Shown in pieces: positions 45,777 through 59,933 of a DNA stretch of 64,000 bases. Both the position numbers and the translations under genes were made by a program. The notes below the pieces were generated by a model, which made no database searches, was not told where the DNA came from, and saw only the letters and a list, made by a program, of their open reading frames with translations. The stretch is from positions 310,001-374,000 of the forward strand of contig MBPM02000074.1 of NCBI GenBank assembly GCA_001695595.3, given 5' to 3'. Positions within the stretch are counted from its first letter, which is position 1. Every line of letters starts with the position of its first letter. The stretch comes from Plasmopara viticola. Taxonomy: Eukaryota > Oomycota > Peronosporomycetes > Peronosporales > Peronosporaceae.

Positions 45777-47810
45777 GAGAGGGATGTCTATCAAGCTGTA
45801 AGACTCTCAGACGATTTTTAATCCGCGCTTGAAATAGGCATGTGACTTATATCAATAGCATCAGATGCGCTCAATCACTGCTTTTCGCTGAAAAGATAGG
45901 CTTCAAGTCACCACTCTTTCCGCAAGCAACTCAAGTATCCAAAAATTGCTCTACAGCGACTAAGAGATTGAATGTATGTCGGAATGAAATATCGTCATAA
46001 TGGGTGACCTATGGTGACTCATAGCGGCTAATTGTGACTCACTCGAACTCGACATCCAGAGCACCTTCGAACGACTATTGTCGCTGCTTACAATAAACTC
46101 AATCAACTTTGACTCAATGTTTAGAGTTCATCGATCATTAGTCGTTCAAGACAACCCGATGATTTTTTGTCCATAGTGCTTTATTTCAACGGCAAGTATT
46201 ATAAAATTGTCACTTGTAAATTTGCATAAACTACGTCTTCCGCTTCGGATATTTCCGCTTTGAACATTTTGCTGTATTAATCACGTTTCAGTATGTATAA
46301 TCTATACCGCTGCATACTTCCGACACAGATGAGTAAGTGGCCATTGGCGCACCAGCCATGGTAATGAAACGAAGCTCGACCCGCAAGCAAATATTTGTGT
46401 CTCTTTATGGTGCGTTCTTTGTACCTAAGTATTCATTATCTGAGTAGCCGTTGCCGCGCTTTACGTTGTGAAAAAGACATCGCGGGGCTCAAATGATGCG
46501 CCAGGCTTGATAGGATTCGACCGATTTGCAAACTTGTTGTAGCCCGTGCTCGCGGTCATACCAGTTGGGTATGTAAGTCGCTCTTCTCTCGATCTGTAAG
46601 ACCAGTGTAGCTTGGCGATTAGGTTTTTTGTAAATTCGCGATGTATCAAATGACATTTGCTTCCTATTGTTCTTTTTGATGAAACTCGACAAAGTCTGTT
46701 GCTTGAATTCGTATAATTTTCGATGAATTACCACGCTTCGGTCTCAAATGCCAATTGATCAACGTTTTATACAGCAGTGTAATTGATCGAGCCACACCAC
46801 AATTAGAATTCTAGCAATATAGGAAGCTCGATGACAGCTTCATCCCATTTCAAGTGCAGCAATAGAAAGGACACTTAAAGTGAAGATTTTATCGATACTA
46901 GCCGGTAGTAGACGCTCAATTCTAATAATCGCTCCATTTCTTATCGCGAAAAAGCGTCTAATCTGAAGCTGGTTCAAACGAGCGCAATCGAAGACTGCTG
47001 ATACGTCTAAGGTCTCGTCACCTTCTGTTGCAAAGCCGTGTTAGCAGGTCCTAAGACCATCAAAGATGTATACTTTAAGTCGGCTTTACTCCTTTTGATA
47101 GTTTAAAGACGCTTGAAATGATATTTAGATCATAATTCAAAGTAAACAAAATCAAGCCGAAAACAGGTCCGTTGTTTGTGTAGTTCGATGGAATTTAAGT
47201 TAAACAATGACAAATCTCAAGTTAAGATCAAAACAATGTTTGTATATCATGCATTTGTCGATCTCTTGCCTATAATAAGATATACTATGAGCTTTGATAT
47301 GTCAATTTTTGATCTTCTCGTCCAGCAAAATTAGATCTCACACAAAAATATCATGTGTATTTTTAAGGGTAGCGATATTCATGTTGAGCGTTATCTCTTG
47401 CTCATCTTTGTGTTTGAGATGTTGTTACTTTCTGAGTAGAGGCTGGTATCAGTTATGAGCATAACAAAAATTTCTAAAATCAATCGTTTTGCGGGAATTA
47501 AGCTTTACTTGATCATTTCATTCATTCTTGGTCAGATCATCTACACATTTATGTAGGGTATCGTTTATGTAAACTCAATACTATTATTGAGCTCAGAATG
47601 GTTTCATTAGACGCTTAGTTAACTGTGTTATGGGATCAAGAGCACGCTTTTTTTTCGTGTGACTTGACTTTACTTTCGTTTTGAGCAACGATCAGTCATT
47701 ACCAGTATTCTTTGCGCCTTCGATAATCTTCACGCAAACAGCAAGGAAAATGGGTTAAAGCCTCGTGAAAAAGTTTCATATCGCAACAAATATTTTTTTC
47801 ATCATCCACC

Positions 47811-47965
47811 ATAGTTCATACAAAACATTCTTAAGCCCTGAAGGCATCTTTTGCAATTGAAGACTTTCATAGTCACATGCTTAACAAATCATAGTTCATA
47901 CAAATCGTTTCGAGCTCTGATACTAAATTCTGCAACTGAAGCCTTCCTTAGTCACATACTTGGTA
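47811..47965. repeat. Diverged 80-base tandem duplication
   Basis: Two units starting at 47811 and 47891 both open with atagttcatacaaa and share gcaattgaag/gcaactgaag and tagtcacat blocks at the same spacing. Identity is only moderate, so the duplication is old. Confidence 0.65.
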
Positions 47966-48771
47966 CGGTGCGCCAGCCTATGGAAGAATATAACTGTCCA
48001 GCATACACTTTGTGTGACGTACCGACGTCAGCTTCCTCCGCGAGTGTGTTACATAATAGCACTTAACGTATCAAGTTCAAAGTTCACGGCAAGGGTGCTT
48101 GTAGTCACATAACAAGAAGCGAGTCATCCTGTATAAGCCACAGAGTGGGAACTATTAAATTTAACAGGGTTGTCTTGCACCACGAACTTAACTTCAGTGG
48201 TTGGTTAGTGTGGTAGTGTGATACATACATCTGGAATTTCTTCAGCTGGTTTGTGGGTTTGTGCTATTGCCTTTTGATAAATCTCTGTCTCGCTTCTGAA
48301 AATACAAGAAAAACTTCCAGATATGTTACCCACTTGGCTTTGCTTGATCTACATACAACACTACTAAGTTACTTCGTTTGGCTTCGTTGTATGGAAAAAC
48401 GAAAGAATCGTAAACTCACAAAGCCGTTTATTAATACCGCTGAACTCCTAACAAACAATAACACAGAGCTCGATAAATTGCGAAAAGACTTGTGGTTATC
48501 AAGGTGAAACTGCTGAAGCTTGTCCAGCTTATTCAAACGAAAGTCCGAATTGTAAGGACTCAGGTGACAGGAATTTAGTGCACGGCATCACCAAAAGCCT
48601 AAAGCGCCGTATTCAACAAACCCAAGAGCTTTTAGAGAATTCATTAGACCACTCTATCCATTTGTACAAAAAGCGTATACAGAAGAACAAATTAATTAGT
48701 TTTGTTTTTGTTCTTGGAATTTTATTAAGGTCTTGTAGATTTTACAAAGAGCGCTGAGAAGTCCAGCAAGT

Positions 48772-49560
48772 ATGGCTCACCAAAGAGGCCGCACGGCTGA
48801 AAACCCATCTCCAATCCCAAGATTTCGTCCACAGAGACGAAAAAGCGCTTCTGACGATAACGAAACTTTGCGGCCAACGTCGCGCTCAAGATCGCGAGCG
48901 CCGACTCCGCAAGATGCGGCAAGTGTCAATGGCCAAGTGGATACAACCGCTCAGACCAATGTAGCTCCTTCTGCAGCGACAGGACAAGACACACTGTCCA
49001 TGTAGCCAGTACTGCTGTATCTCACTCAGCACAGGTGCAAGCTTAAATTCAAGTCCAAATGCAACAGGCAAATGAGGACTTCGAGTTTTCGCTGCATCAA
49101 GAGGCGAGCAGAAAATACAAGATACTCTTGCTTATGAAGGGAAGTTTGATGACGATATCGAATTATGGATCTTCGCAATGAAAGAGTGCTACGCCAACAA
49201 GCGCCACTTGATGACGACAGAGTCGTCCGACTTCGTGACGCTCATATCAAATTATGTAGGCAAATCCGGATTTAATTGGTACCGTGCCTTTATCGCCGAC
49301 TGCGAGCGCATGAACTTGCACGATACATGGGCGCTATCTAGACCTTTATTGTGCACGCACTTGAGGCCTAATGATTTCGAGTACTATCGTAAAGGTCGGA
49401 TATTTCACCTAAAACAAAAGGAAAAAACCATGAATATGTCTCTAAATTTCAGGACTTGATGTCCCAAACTGAATTGGAAATCAGTGAGTTGAAATAGCGA
49501 TTCTATTTTAGAATTGATTGCGGGAATGAATCGCGAAGAAGATCAAAGAAGAGAGACCGA
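48772..49560 (+). mobile_element. Ty3/gypsy-type gag (decayed)
   Basis: The plus frame 48772-49002 (77 codons) is a disordered, Arg/Ser/Thr-rich gag head. After a short gap, another frame from about 49135 to 49456 carries a retrotransposon gag capsid core: GKFDDDIELWIFAMKECYAN, then KSGFNWYRAF and a long stretch ending RIFHLKQKEKTM. This matches the W....R.F...L..R.......Y.L..R...L.Q....V..Y...F order of the family. A further frame continues DLMSQTELEISELK then stops, where the family usually has a final helix. At least two frameshifts make it inactive. No protease or polymerase follows. Confidence 0.75.
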
Positions 49561-49623
49561 CCCTATCCTTTGAAGTAGGTGTCTTCTTGAAGAAAGATTA
49601 TGTGACGTAACCGTCGTAACCGT

Positions 49624-49649
49624 CGTCACCGGCACAACTGCCGGTGACG
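49624..49649. repeat. 11-base GC-rich perfect inverted repeat
   Basis: cgtcaccggca (49624-49634) and tgccggtgacg (49639-49649) are exact reverse complements around a 4-base loop, next to repeated ccgtcgt units at 49611-49627. It sits just after the gag remnant. Confidence 0.8.
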
Positions 49650-52600
49650 GTGTTTACATAAAATGATGAAATTACTTTCAAAATACATATGGATTAGTAT
49701 TATTTATAGGTAAAGGCGATTATAGAGTTTCCGACCAGAAGACAGTTCCGGATGTCCGATAATCATTGGAAACCAGGAGACATTATTAGCTAAAAGAAAC
49801 TTAGGATATGCAAGAAGCCAGATGTAATAAAGAAGAAGATAGCTTTGAGAATGGTAGCAGTAGATGGCTGAGCGCCACCAGTTAGGCTATAGCAAGAAAA
49901 TAAGTCGTAAAAGCTCTTCATCTAATATCACTTCTCAATTTGCTCTAAGTAATAACTTCTCTTCTACGACTTCACCACGCCCACGCCACAGCCTCGTCCG
50001 ACGGCCGACTTCAATCAGCTTCCTTCGCGACTGTGTTACACTCTGCCTATTCTCCTCAGTAAGTACTCCAAACGCTATTCGCACTTCAACAAGAATGAAG
50101 GAGTTTAATGCTGTAGTTCGAGGCTACCGAGGACGAACGATTTCATGGACGAGGTGTCAATCCGCATTTTTGTGCTTCAAACTTTGATAAATTTCGAATA
50201 CGTTGCGCTTGTTAGCATGAAATCTTGAAGAATTTTAAAATTCTTCAACTTTCTCATACAAGGGAGCTGATTTCGAAACTTCGTCAAAAAAAAGATAGCC
50301 ATAGGAAGCTTGCGATAAAGTCCCTCTATAGTTAAAGTTCTAGAGTTACTCTTTAGTATGGTGTTTTTATAAGCACATTGTTTGCTCCTTTATCCACCAC
50401 CACCCAGATCAGCCAATTTCTGTCTATCATACCTTCCCATTGTAGCGTATATACGCCACGCTCACCTCAGCCACATAAGGGAAAGACCATGCGTCCCACA
50501 ATACTGCGTTAGCCGCGAGCAATATAATTTCAACACACTGCGTACCCTTCGCGCTTCGTGCTCACTCTCTGATCAAAAGTTTGGCCTTGATGATTCAAGG
50601 TTTAAAGCCAATAGCCTCGATGAGATGCGAAAATACGACGTGCAGTCACAGCTAAATGAAATTTACTTGATTCTTAGTCCGTGAGAAAAAAAGCTCGTGT
50701 TTGACAAGCTTGCTGTGACCTCCCGAAAGGCTACAAGAGTGCCGACGGCATCGGGGCTTTGGCCTTGGCAAATGCTCAGAACATGCAGTTGCCCATCGAA
50801 CGTCTTAACCTATTCAAACAAACTGTCGTACTATGTCCAAGTACGTATGTGAAGTAAAATATTCTTTGTGAATTTAAACGAAGTGGGTTAGTAAATGTGC
50901 GGGTGATTCCTCAAGGCAAATACATTCATTGCGGCAATGTGACAAAATCGCTTTGATGTCATTGTTTTACATAAAAATGTATGTATGGAGTGCTTTTGGG
51001 TCAGGGCAGCAAAGCATTCTACTAATAAGTTGCTGCAGACTGCCTGGTTGGAAAGGCAGAAGTCGAAAAAGTGACGGTACATGCGTACCGATCTTTTATG
51101 ACTTAGTAATTGCAAAAGGAAAAGCTGTATCTCCTTAGAAGCCTTCGAAGGTTGCTCTAGCAGCTTTTTTAAATGCGGCCCCAAATTCGGCTTTCCTCTG
51201 TTGTACACAAGCGCCACGGCGATAATCGTGGCAATTAGCAAGGAGTTAAAATTAGAGTCAAGAATTATGTCTTTTTATTAGGCTGCTTGGCCGCGTTCAA
51301 GCGGTATAAAATTAGCGGCGTTACTTTCGAAGTAGCAATCAGCTACTATGTTTTTTCGTTAATGCGTAATGCGAAAATTAAAAGAACCATCCACATCATG
51401 TCCAGTACTGCTCGACGCATTAGTGCGGTACAGTAAGCGGAAATTAGGCGTTATAAATCGAGATCAATCCGGTTTTCTGTGGAGGGAATGATGAATAGAA
51501 AATATTTGAGCGGCGTGGGTACTGAGTTAGGCTATCGCTGTTTCGCATCTTATCCGGCTTCTTCGTAATAGAGAGACACGGAAGTAAGACGAGTAGTTAC
51601 AGGCACGAAAATAGCGAGGCAATCTTCAAAATAGCTACGTAAAAAGAAATCAATGCAGCCCTTAACACAGTTTGTAAATGCGCTCTAGTGTCTTGGCAGC
51701 ATGCTGTTAAGTGCAAATGCAAGCAGCGGAAAGCTTAACGAAAGGGAATTGGACGAGTTGGCAACAGCAATAATTAATGTGATGGGTTGACATCAATGAT
51801 AAATTATATATGATCGAGCCGTAATTTTAATACGCACCAATCAGATTCTGACAAAGTGAGCGCTGACCCGCTGTAACATAACTCATAAATTTGAGCAGTT
51901 ACCGTATCACCGCTTATAACGTCGTGGGATCAATCCAGCTTCAAATTTCGACGACAGTGTTCTCGCAGGTGATTTTTTTTTATTTTGGGAAAGTTGACGC
52001 AATTGTTAAGCGAGATCCACAACCTGCATGGCTTGATTGGTGCCAGCTTCTCGTGATCAGAATTTGTAAGAAATGAGGACTAACGGCAAAATTGAATTAA
52101 ATATTGTAACTGTATAGTGTCGTTGCGAAGAGTGCGATCGATTTGCCCAAGCTCACGGCATCGAAGACGTAGAGGAGGAAGAAAAGACAATTTTTGACGT
52201 GCAAGGAACACGAGCAGGTTTCACTGGTGCTTGTCTGAGTTCGTTACAGATAATAATTGTTTTAGCGCTGATAACGGGTATTACACGCGTAAAATAAGGG
52301 CTTGCGTACCTAGGTTATTCCTCTAGATCGCACACAATTCATCTAGAATACACGGCCTGAGTGGAAATGTACCTTGAGCAATAAGGTGGGTTATATATGG
52401 TAGTACGATTGATGGTTGCCAATCATAGACCACCAATCCTGTTTCTACGTACAGTGCACTTTGAAGTAGAACGAACACACTTGATGTTTGCTCCCTGTCT
52501 TACTCGTAGACTTTTCTCCAACTTGGAGAAAAAAAGAAACGCACACATAATGAGCCCCTTGGCGAATACTGGCGTGTTTCCTTAGGATAATTAGCAGTCC

Positions 52601-53147
52601 ACGGCACACTGTGTGATTTAAATCTTGCAAAATTTCGCAAGACTTTCTCAATCGGGAAAGCAAAGTGTAACGCTAACTTGGAGATCCAGAACTCAGGCAA
52701 ACGTTGATAATAACAAGCGGCTACTTAATTCGCAGATTCAAACTTTATAAATACCGTATCCAAATTTCGAGCAGAAATACTTTCGGATGAATGAAAAGAG
52801 CAAAGCGTTGCGGGAAAAATTCCACTAATCATTTATTACACACAAGCGCTCAACGTATCTGTTTTGTACACACTATTACTCATGGCTAAGCAGTCTTTCA
52901 TAGCTTGAAGCCCTAGAAAGCGACAGAGTCGCGCGCTAAGAAAACGTCCTTTGACTTTCTGTCTTGAACAACATATGCGAACCATCTGAGTCGAGCATTC
53001 CATCATGGCGCATCATCCACCACCAGGCTCTTCTTTACGCAGGAATGCCGAAAGAATAATGATGCGATTTGTCCAACGTCGCCTTGAAAGAAAAGAGCGG
53101 AAGCGCAGTTAGGATCTGGTACGTGGCCAAAAAAGCCATGGCAATAC
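49650..53147. other. Intergenic desert, nothing recognised
   Basis: About 3.5 kb with short frames; the longest are 49864-50187 (+, 107 codons), 50382-50684 (+, 100 codons) and 50888-51241 (-, 117 codons). None has a motif I know. Probably decayed repeats. Confidence 0.45.
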
Positions 53148-53257
53148 ATGTTGGACGACAGGAACACCACGGAGCAACCATGTCATCAACAACCACGGTC
53201 ACAATTCAATTTGCACTTTGCCACACATCAAGGTATTACCAGTGACTTGCTCATAGC

Positions 53258-53647
53258 ATGCCTGCCACCCACCCAACGAGAACATTTTCTTCACCTTTGG
53301 CCAATAACGCTATTGGTTCAGCGCAATGCGTCTTACCGCGCAAGTGTGAAATCAGCGAGGGAGCCACCTCACCGCTGTCGTTCAACGAGACCTTTATCAA
53401 CAGCCCGAGCGAGCGAGTGATTTCACCAAAGAAGAAGGCACAGCCTGATGAGTGCGCCAGTGGCGAAATAGGCAAATGGGAGAGTCACGTCGTCGCTAAT
53501 GTTGCCTGCGCGCTGGACTGTGTGACTGCCGACGAGTGTACCAAGTATTGCGGCAGCACAAAACTCGAGCCTATTGCGTTTTCAGCAACACCAGTGGGCG
53601 ACCTTGCTGCGTATGAGTTGCATATCCTGCAACATTTTCTTGCATGA
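53258..53647 (+). CDS. Hypothetical open frame, 129 codons
   Basis: A plus frame with protein-like composition. It has a Cys-containing stretch VACALDCVTADECTKYC at about 88-104 and a charged middle (SPSERVISPKKKAQPDE). Another plus frame (53148-53420) overlaps its start and may be an upstream exon or a frameshifted part. No family is recognised and no signal peptide is seen. It could be a pseudogene fragment. Confidence 0.3.
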   Translation: MPATHPTRTFSSPLANNAIGSAQCVLPRKCEISEGATSPLSFNETFINSPSERVISPKKKAQPDECASGEIGKWESHVVANVACALDCVTADECTKYCGSTKLEPIAFSATPVGDLAAYELHILQHFLA

Positions 53648-56600
53648 ACGCGATTTTGCTATTATGACCTCGAGTGTCGTGTTGATAGCATGTTCTGTAT
53701 CGAGAGAAATGCTTCTCATGCTGCAGCAGGACATTTAGCGATAGCAAAGCTACCAATTCGCTTGCCGACTACAGCCGCAACAACAGCCGCACATCATTAC
53801 GAAGCGGACATTAAGTCTATTAGGACAAGACCTTCGGTACAATTTTCCGTGCGTCTATGATTGTTACAATTAACGAGACAGCAAGTAGTAATAATATATG
53901 GGATCGATAAGTTAATTGACCTTAGATGTATTATTCTTCATTTAAATTATAAACTAAAATTATCGTAGAGCAAATCACAAGATCATCCGATTGCACAGCT
54001 GTCTGTGAAAAGTTGGTGAGGGAAGAAAAATTCATCAAGCTTTCTGTAAGCCTTAAACTTTTGATGGTGGTGCGGTTCGGTCGCTTCAACTGCTGCATGC
54101 ACGATTGATTGATTTAGGTCAAATGGCACTTCAATGAAAGTGTTCAAGTTGTTATTTACGGATTTATCTGAACAAAAGAACCAAATTCAACATGTAAATA
54201 CTATATTAAAGCTCAAATTAAACTGATCACTTCCTCAAGAACCAGCAACGTTTATTCGTGCAAGGATTTAGCGGAGCGGCACAATCACTCAGCGATTTGG
54301 CAATTTCGTCATCAAGACATTTGGACTGGATATACCTTTGCTCATTACCGCTCTTGACCAGCAAAATTCACACTTTCATTCGATACGATAGAAGGTAGTG
54401 CAAATGCTCGATCCTTAAATCCATGCGGCTCCTACTCTTGATTTTACTGCCATCTCGCCGAAATACGTCGATTATCACTGGTTACACTGAATTGCGAGAA
54501 ATTTAACAGTTTCAAGGATATCCGAAGCGGACGAATACATGTCTTTTAACCCTTACGACTCATATATCCCTATAGTTACAGCGTTTGCTACTAATGTTGT
54601 TGCGCCTGCTACTACTGCCAATATAAGTCAACTTCGGAAAGACTTGCACAGTGCTTTGGAATCAAAGCAGTGGGGCAACAATAACTGCTTCAGCACGTAC
54701 CTGTGTATGCGTTCCCTCAACGATTACAGCCGACTTGATTGTTGCTCCATGTGCTGAAAATGAAGTCAATTTATCGTAATCACTTACGTGTTTCTTGTTT
54801 TAACATACTTGACTAACCAAGTGCCGATCATGCGTTGGCTTAAAGTCTTCGATAGAGCAACTTTAACGGCGGGTGCTACTTTGTCGGATACGATCGATCT
54901 GTTGCCTAGCCCATTATCAACGGTTTCAGCCACAACATCGAGGCTTGCTACATTAACGAATTTGCCGAACACAGATGAAAGCGTCCCAAACTAAGTTAGG
55001 ATTGAAGATAGCTTTAACGTACAGATGTAAATTCGGGTGCTAATTATGATTTCGATAATGATATTTTGGCTGGATTGCTACCTCATTGTCAATGAAAAAC
55101 CATCGAAATCAATTTTTGGTCGTTTCTTTTAGTGGGCATGGTGCTAGTAAGAGTATGATTGTGTCTAGTATTTGCAATTGAAACTACGCCCTCACAACTT
55201 ATAACCCCGTATTGTTCTCCAAGTGATCGATGTGTGATGGTTTTTAAAGTGCAATATATTCAATGATATTTAGAGCCTTTTGGCGAGGTTAAATTTGCCG
55301 GCCACCTAGAATCAGGCAAGACTAATATATCTTGCTTGTCGCAGCCATAACAGTGAATGTTGCTTTTCTCGGCATAAACAGCTGCCCACGAACACCATCT
55401 TGTTCGCCAAAAAGTCATGGCGTCACGTTCTTGTAGAAAAATAATTCTGTTCACTACTAAACATCTCGTGAGAAGCAATTCAAATTGTTTATTTATTGTC
55501 GCTACATGACTCAAAAGAGCGCGGGTGAGGTGGTCTTTCTTTCGGGCCATTTTCACTTCAGTTTGTATGGAGAGTGGCACCAGTAATCCACTTCCTAAGT
55601 TCATGTAAAGTTTTAATAAAATTACGCCTCCCCTGCTTTCACGTGAGCGCTAGCGAAACTCTAAGCTTACCGAAACGAGTGCTGCTTTCAGCTGCCCCTT
55701 CATGCGTTTCCATCAGATAAAACACATCAGTGAAGTAGTTTTACGGAAGGGTATCCAATTCTTATCCCGATCTCCAAGTAAGTGGTGCAAAAGTAGCTTG
55801 CAAGTGATGATCTGTAGTCGTGAACTTTATGACCTTCTTGATCCAAAAAATGCTTTCATTTTCCTGCTTACAAATTAATAAATTATATATATAGCTAGTT
55901 AGTTTGAGCTGGTGACGAGTGCAAGACTTCCAACTCAAACACCATACTAGTCGTTGCCTATTAAGCTCAAAATATTCTAACAAGTTTACATTGCTCTCGT
56001 CGTAAAAGCCAATGCCGGACTCCTGTTGCTTTACATGAAAAGGACTTGGTGTCCGCCTAATCCTGCAAAAATAAAAATATTGTAGCACATTTCTCAGGTC
56101 TGTCGCTTCGAAAGCAAGCATGAAAGACATAACGCACTACGCTACTAATCAGTTAGTACAGTCTCGATGCAAAAAGCCTGACAATCTTCTGAGTTTTAGG
56201 CTTTGGATGATACTTGCAGGCTCTCACCCCGCTTCTCCAATCACTTTTTGCCATTAAGTAGACGAAAGAGGAAGCCACATAATAGGAATACAATCCTGGT
56301 GATTATAATGTTGCAAAGATGATAATTCTGTTAGCGACGATCGGATGTAAAACGTCAAGACTTATCTGACTCAGTGAGAAATTTGGTAACACAAAGAAGA
56401 AGTCGTTGTCGATGATGATTTTTTTTCTAGATCTCATACTACCTGTACTAGCTGATTACAAATCAGCAACTTTGTGTAGCTTTTGTTGGTTGGTCAGCTT
56501 TACCTTTACATACGAAGACTTGCTGATGACGATTGTGGTCCAAGTGACAGTACAATGTAAGCTGACGATAATGTGTTAGCCTTCCTTACGAACTCAATTT

Positions 56601-59600
56601 TGTGGGCTCAGTTTGCATTTGAAAAGCAATTGTAACATGCACGTTCACTTCCAGCGAGCCCAAAGCTATATGGGCATACAAGCGCTTTAGTAGTGGAGTT
56701 TCGAAGATTTGAGCGACACCGGAAACCACCTGACATTGAGCCGTATAAAGTCCTAAATGGCATTGATTTTGCTATATGCGCGATGCAAATGCCCGCACTC
56801 AAAGGCGTCGAAGTACATCGGTCGTATGAACGAAAATAAAACGCCACATCTAAAGCACAACGTCTTTTGGGTTATTGTCACTATTTTAATGCATAATCTC
56901 CTGTGGAAAGGTTGACCGGTGAGAGTAGCGCTTTGGGGAGCTTTTGCTCGTGGGCGCCTGTCTTACCCAAGTAATTGGCAACCAGGCAAATCAACAGGAG
57001 CAAGTCTCATAAGTCGGGGTCATGACTGCACTTGATATATCCCCTTTGGTACGTGAAATTATCACTGTGATAGACTTTGGTCTTGTCGTAGCTATTTGAG
57101 CGCAAGTCCTTCTGTTTTAAAGGTAGCATTAGAGATCAACAAAGGCAGCACTTACTCTAACTTTGAATGTACTGCTTCTGTGATTATGTGTTTATGTTAT
57201 GACGCTTCAGAGATCTGAGCACGGCTTCGCGACAGAGCTTACAATCAAACTAGCGTTAGAGATCTAAGTTTGACGTTAAAATTTAGACCTTAATACATCT
57301 GTCAAAGCAAAGTCTTGTCATTTGTTTCATGTCATTCTTTCTTGAGCATCTGGCTTTCCTTTAAAGAAATTTTGCCTCAATTGGCGTCTGTACCGGCATT
57401 TATAGAAAAGTGTTTTGAAAGATCATTGCACATACTGTCGCATCGAATATGTATGGACACTTGCCTGCATTATTGCACCTTTTGTTAGTAGGTAGTAAGC
57501 AGTCATTCACCAGAAATTTGTAAAGTTTCTGTGCCATGACCGCAGATAGCCAGGTGTACGACACTTTCCTTCTGTCTTGTATAGATGGGATAGGCTTAAA
57601 GCTGCGCTTGTCTGGATGAGTGGGGCACATAAAGAAGCAGCTAATAAGCATTTCTTTCGGCCAGCTCCAAGTCAATCCAGCGCAATTTTACGTTAGGGGG
57701 GCGACATCTGTATGATTGTCTTCAAAGAATAAAAACGTTCAAGGTCTCTATTGGTGGAGCACCCTCTCTAGAGTCAATGTAAGAAGGGTCGACTAAAAGT
57801 ACTACCGGGTGTGACGGTACCACAGACACTTTGCGCAGAGAAGGCGATCGGTGTGTGCATGAGAGGCCTAAGGCTAAGCACGCCTTACACTCAGATCTTT
57901 TAATTGCAGAAAGGTACGATAAAAAAAACGAGTCATATCGCTTATAATAGTAGCACATCGTGCTTTCGTGAATGCCACGGACATATTATTCTTTAGTGTT
58001 CCGAGCCCCTCTTGGGGCTACTGACTTTAAATGTAGCCAGAATGGATTTGAGCGAAGCTGCATCGGCAGCTGCTTCAGCGACAGAAAGCTAGAGTACATG
58101 ATTCGTGCCTGTTTTGAGGTGGTCAAAGAAGTAGGCGATTGTCGTACCCAGAGATATGAAGAATCGCTAGCAGTAGCCTCGCTCTAGATATTAAGAAATC
58201 ACTGCTTACGCATAAAGATGGGGCACCCTACTGCGGCGAAAGCAAATTTTTATGGTGGGTGTTCTGACTACACACACCAAAAGAACTTAGCCCAAAGAGC
58301 TTTTAAAAGCTTTATCCAGGTGTGTGGTGCTCAGAGAGCCACTTAAAATTGAAAGTCATCTTGTACAGAGACTCGTGTTAGGCGCGAAGTACTGTACCAC
58401 CAGCCGGCAATCACCACTGTTGGCAAAGCAATGTATGCTTGATAGTGCCGTTTTAACAAAATAGCAAAAATGTTTGGAGTGGTGCGGAGTTACATGTCAC
58501 CGAATTTTTGTACTGGAAACCCCAAACGGAAAGGGATATTGGGCTTATACTAATAGCAAGCTGAGCAGTTTAAAGGCACTGCTAATACACGCTATAACGT
58601 AATGTGTTCGGTTAGGAAAGCGGCATCGAGCATATGCGTACAAAAAGCTTAGCAGTTTGTTGGCACTACTATTCCAAGCAAGGATGACATATATCCTAAT
58701 GCATTGTACAAGGGCACTAGGAAACGCACTGGATTTCAAACCTTAACAAATAAGGAAGCCTTCGCGACGGTTAGTATGCTTAGTCGCATACTAGAGAAGT
58801 AGCTACAAGGGCTAACAAACACCTCAGAGACGTTTAACTGTCTGGTCACACAACGTTTCGAGCACTATGGGTTTTGCCCAAGCACACTTCGATAATATGT
58901 TCCTCAAATGATACATATATATGCTTAAAGTACCAATTGTAAGGTTTCGTGTATGCGCATAATCTGGTGCTGCACTTAACACCCATACTGAAAGCAGGGG
59001 GAAAGAAAAAAATCTCATTTAAGCATCCGTTGCGGTCGTGACATCAACAGACGTCGTCACTTTACATTAGGGGTTCGCACCAAGGTTTTGAGTTTTTTAA
59101 CCAAGTACTAGCAGCACCTCCTGCTATAGTAATGCCAGAATTGCATAATTTTGCTGGATCGGACAATCAAGATAGTTGGTTGTTGTGATCATTGCACCAA
59201 TGGCATCCGAGGTATCCATTCGTTCTGGATATATCAGACGCTGTAGTAGCCCATTGTTAACAGCTAAAGTCGTACCTGGAACCAGAATAGTGGCTACCGT
59301 CGTCGCAGCATTGACTGAATTATGTCAAAACAAGTTCTTTGTGTGAAAGTTGCAGTATTACTTCCATTTTGTGGGAAATTAAGACTGCATGCATCATCTG
59401 GAGATAGCTAGCAATCTGCGCCGCTTTTTGATAAATTATCACAACATTTAGTCTGAGCTCGCAAATGTTTTAATAATTTTTTAGTCGTTGCTGGTAATTT
59501 TACTTTACTGTTAATTTTGACCGTTTTTGTTTCATGTTTTAGCCCTTAATCCTACCGCGAGATAATTTAGAGTATCATTAACAGCAGAGGCAGACGAATT

Positions 59601-59932
59601 TCAGGTCGTCACTACGTAAGGAAGGCCTAATTAAAGGCCGCCATAGCCAGTCGAAACATTTAGCTGCGAAATTGCACTTCCCAATTGATACGAGCCGTAG
59701 TCATCATCAACGGCATTTACGGCACGCATGTCTATGCTAATACGGATAACCGGATCAGGACTAGTCGTCCTGTAATAATGAATATGCTAATTGCGTGCTT
59801 TCAGTCGTTATGGAAAGTGTGAATCATTGCATCCATTTTCAAGTAAGCATCCTATACTGATTTCAAAATTACATTAGGCTGAGCGAAGCTCGTGAGTCCT
59901 TGACGCGCGAGCAAACTCTTCAGTTCTCGAGC
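53648..59932. other. Intergenic desert, nothing firmly recognised
   Basis: About 6.3 kb. Two adjacent plus frames at 54539-54757 and 54788-54994 share Thr/Ala/Leu-rich texture and might be pieces of one decayed product. Minus frames at 55260-55604 (114 codons), 55762-56130 (122 codons) and 57400-57675 (91 codons) are unassigned; the last has phrases such as FFMCPTHPDKRSFKPIPS. No tRNA or intact element was seen. Confidence 0.45.
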
Positions 59933-59933
59933 A

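Larger units (their letters stand above)
43734..48771. other. Intergenic desert, nothing firmly recognised
   Basis: About 5 kb, A+T-rich. It includes a YIDDVLFYS-like phrase on the plus strand near 45590-45620 that could be a chance match to a reverse transcriptase motif, and a run of frames at 48253-48700 that may be the pre-gag region of the element that follows. No complete gene was found. Confidence 0.45.

Noticed and set aside
58555..58700. Two gctgagcagttt/gcttagcagttt units as a tandem repeat
   Set aside because: Only about 25 bases are alike over a 100-base period, too little to support.
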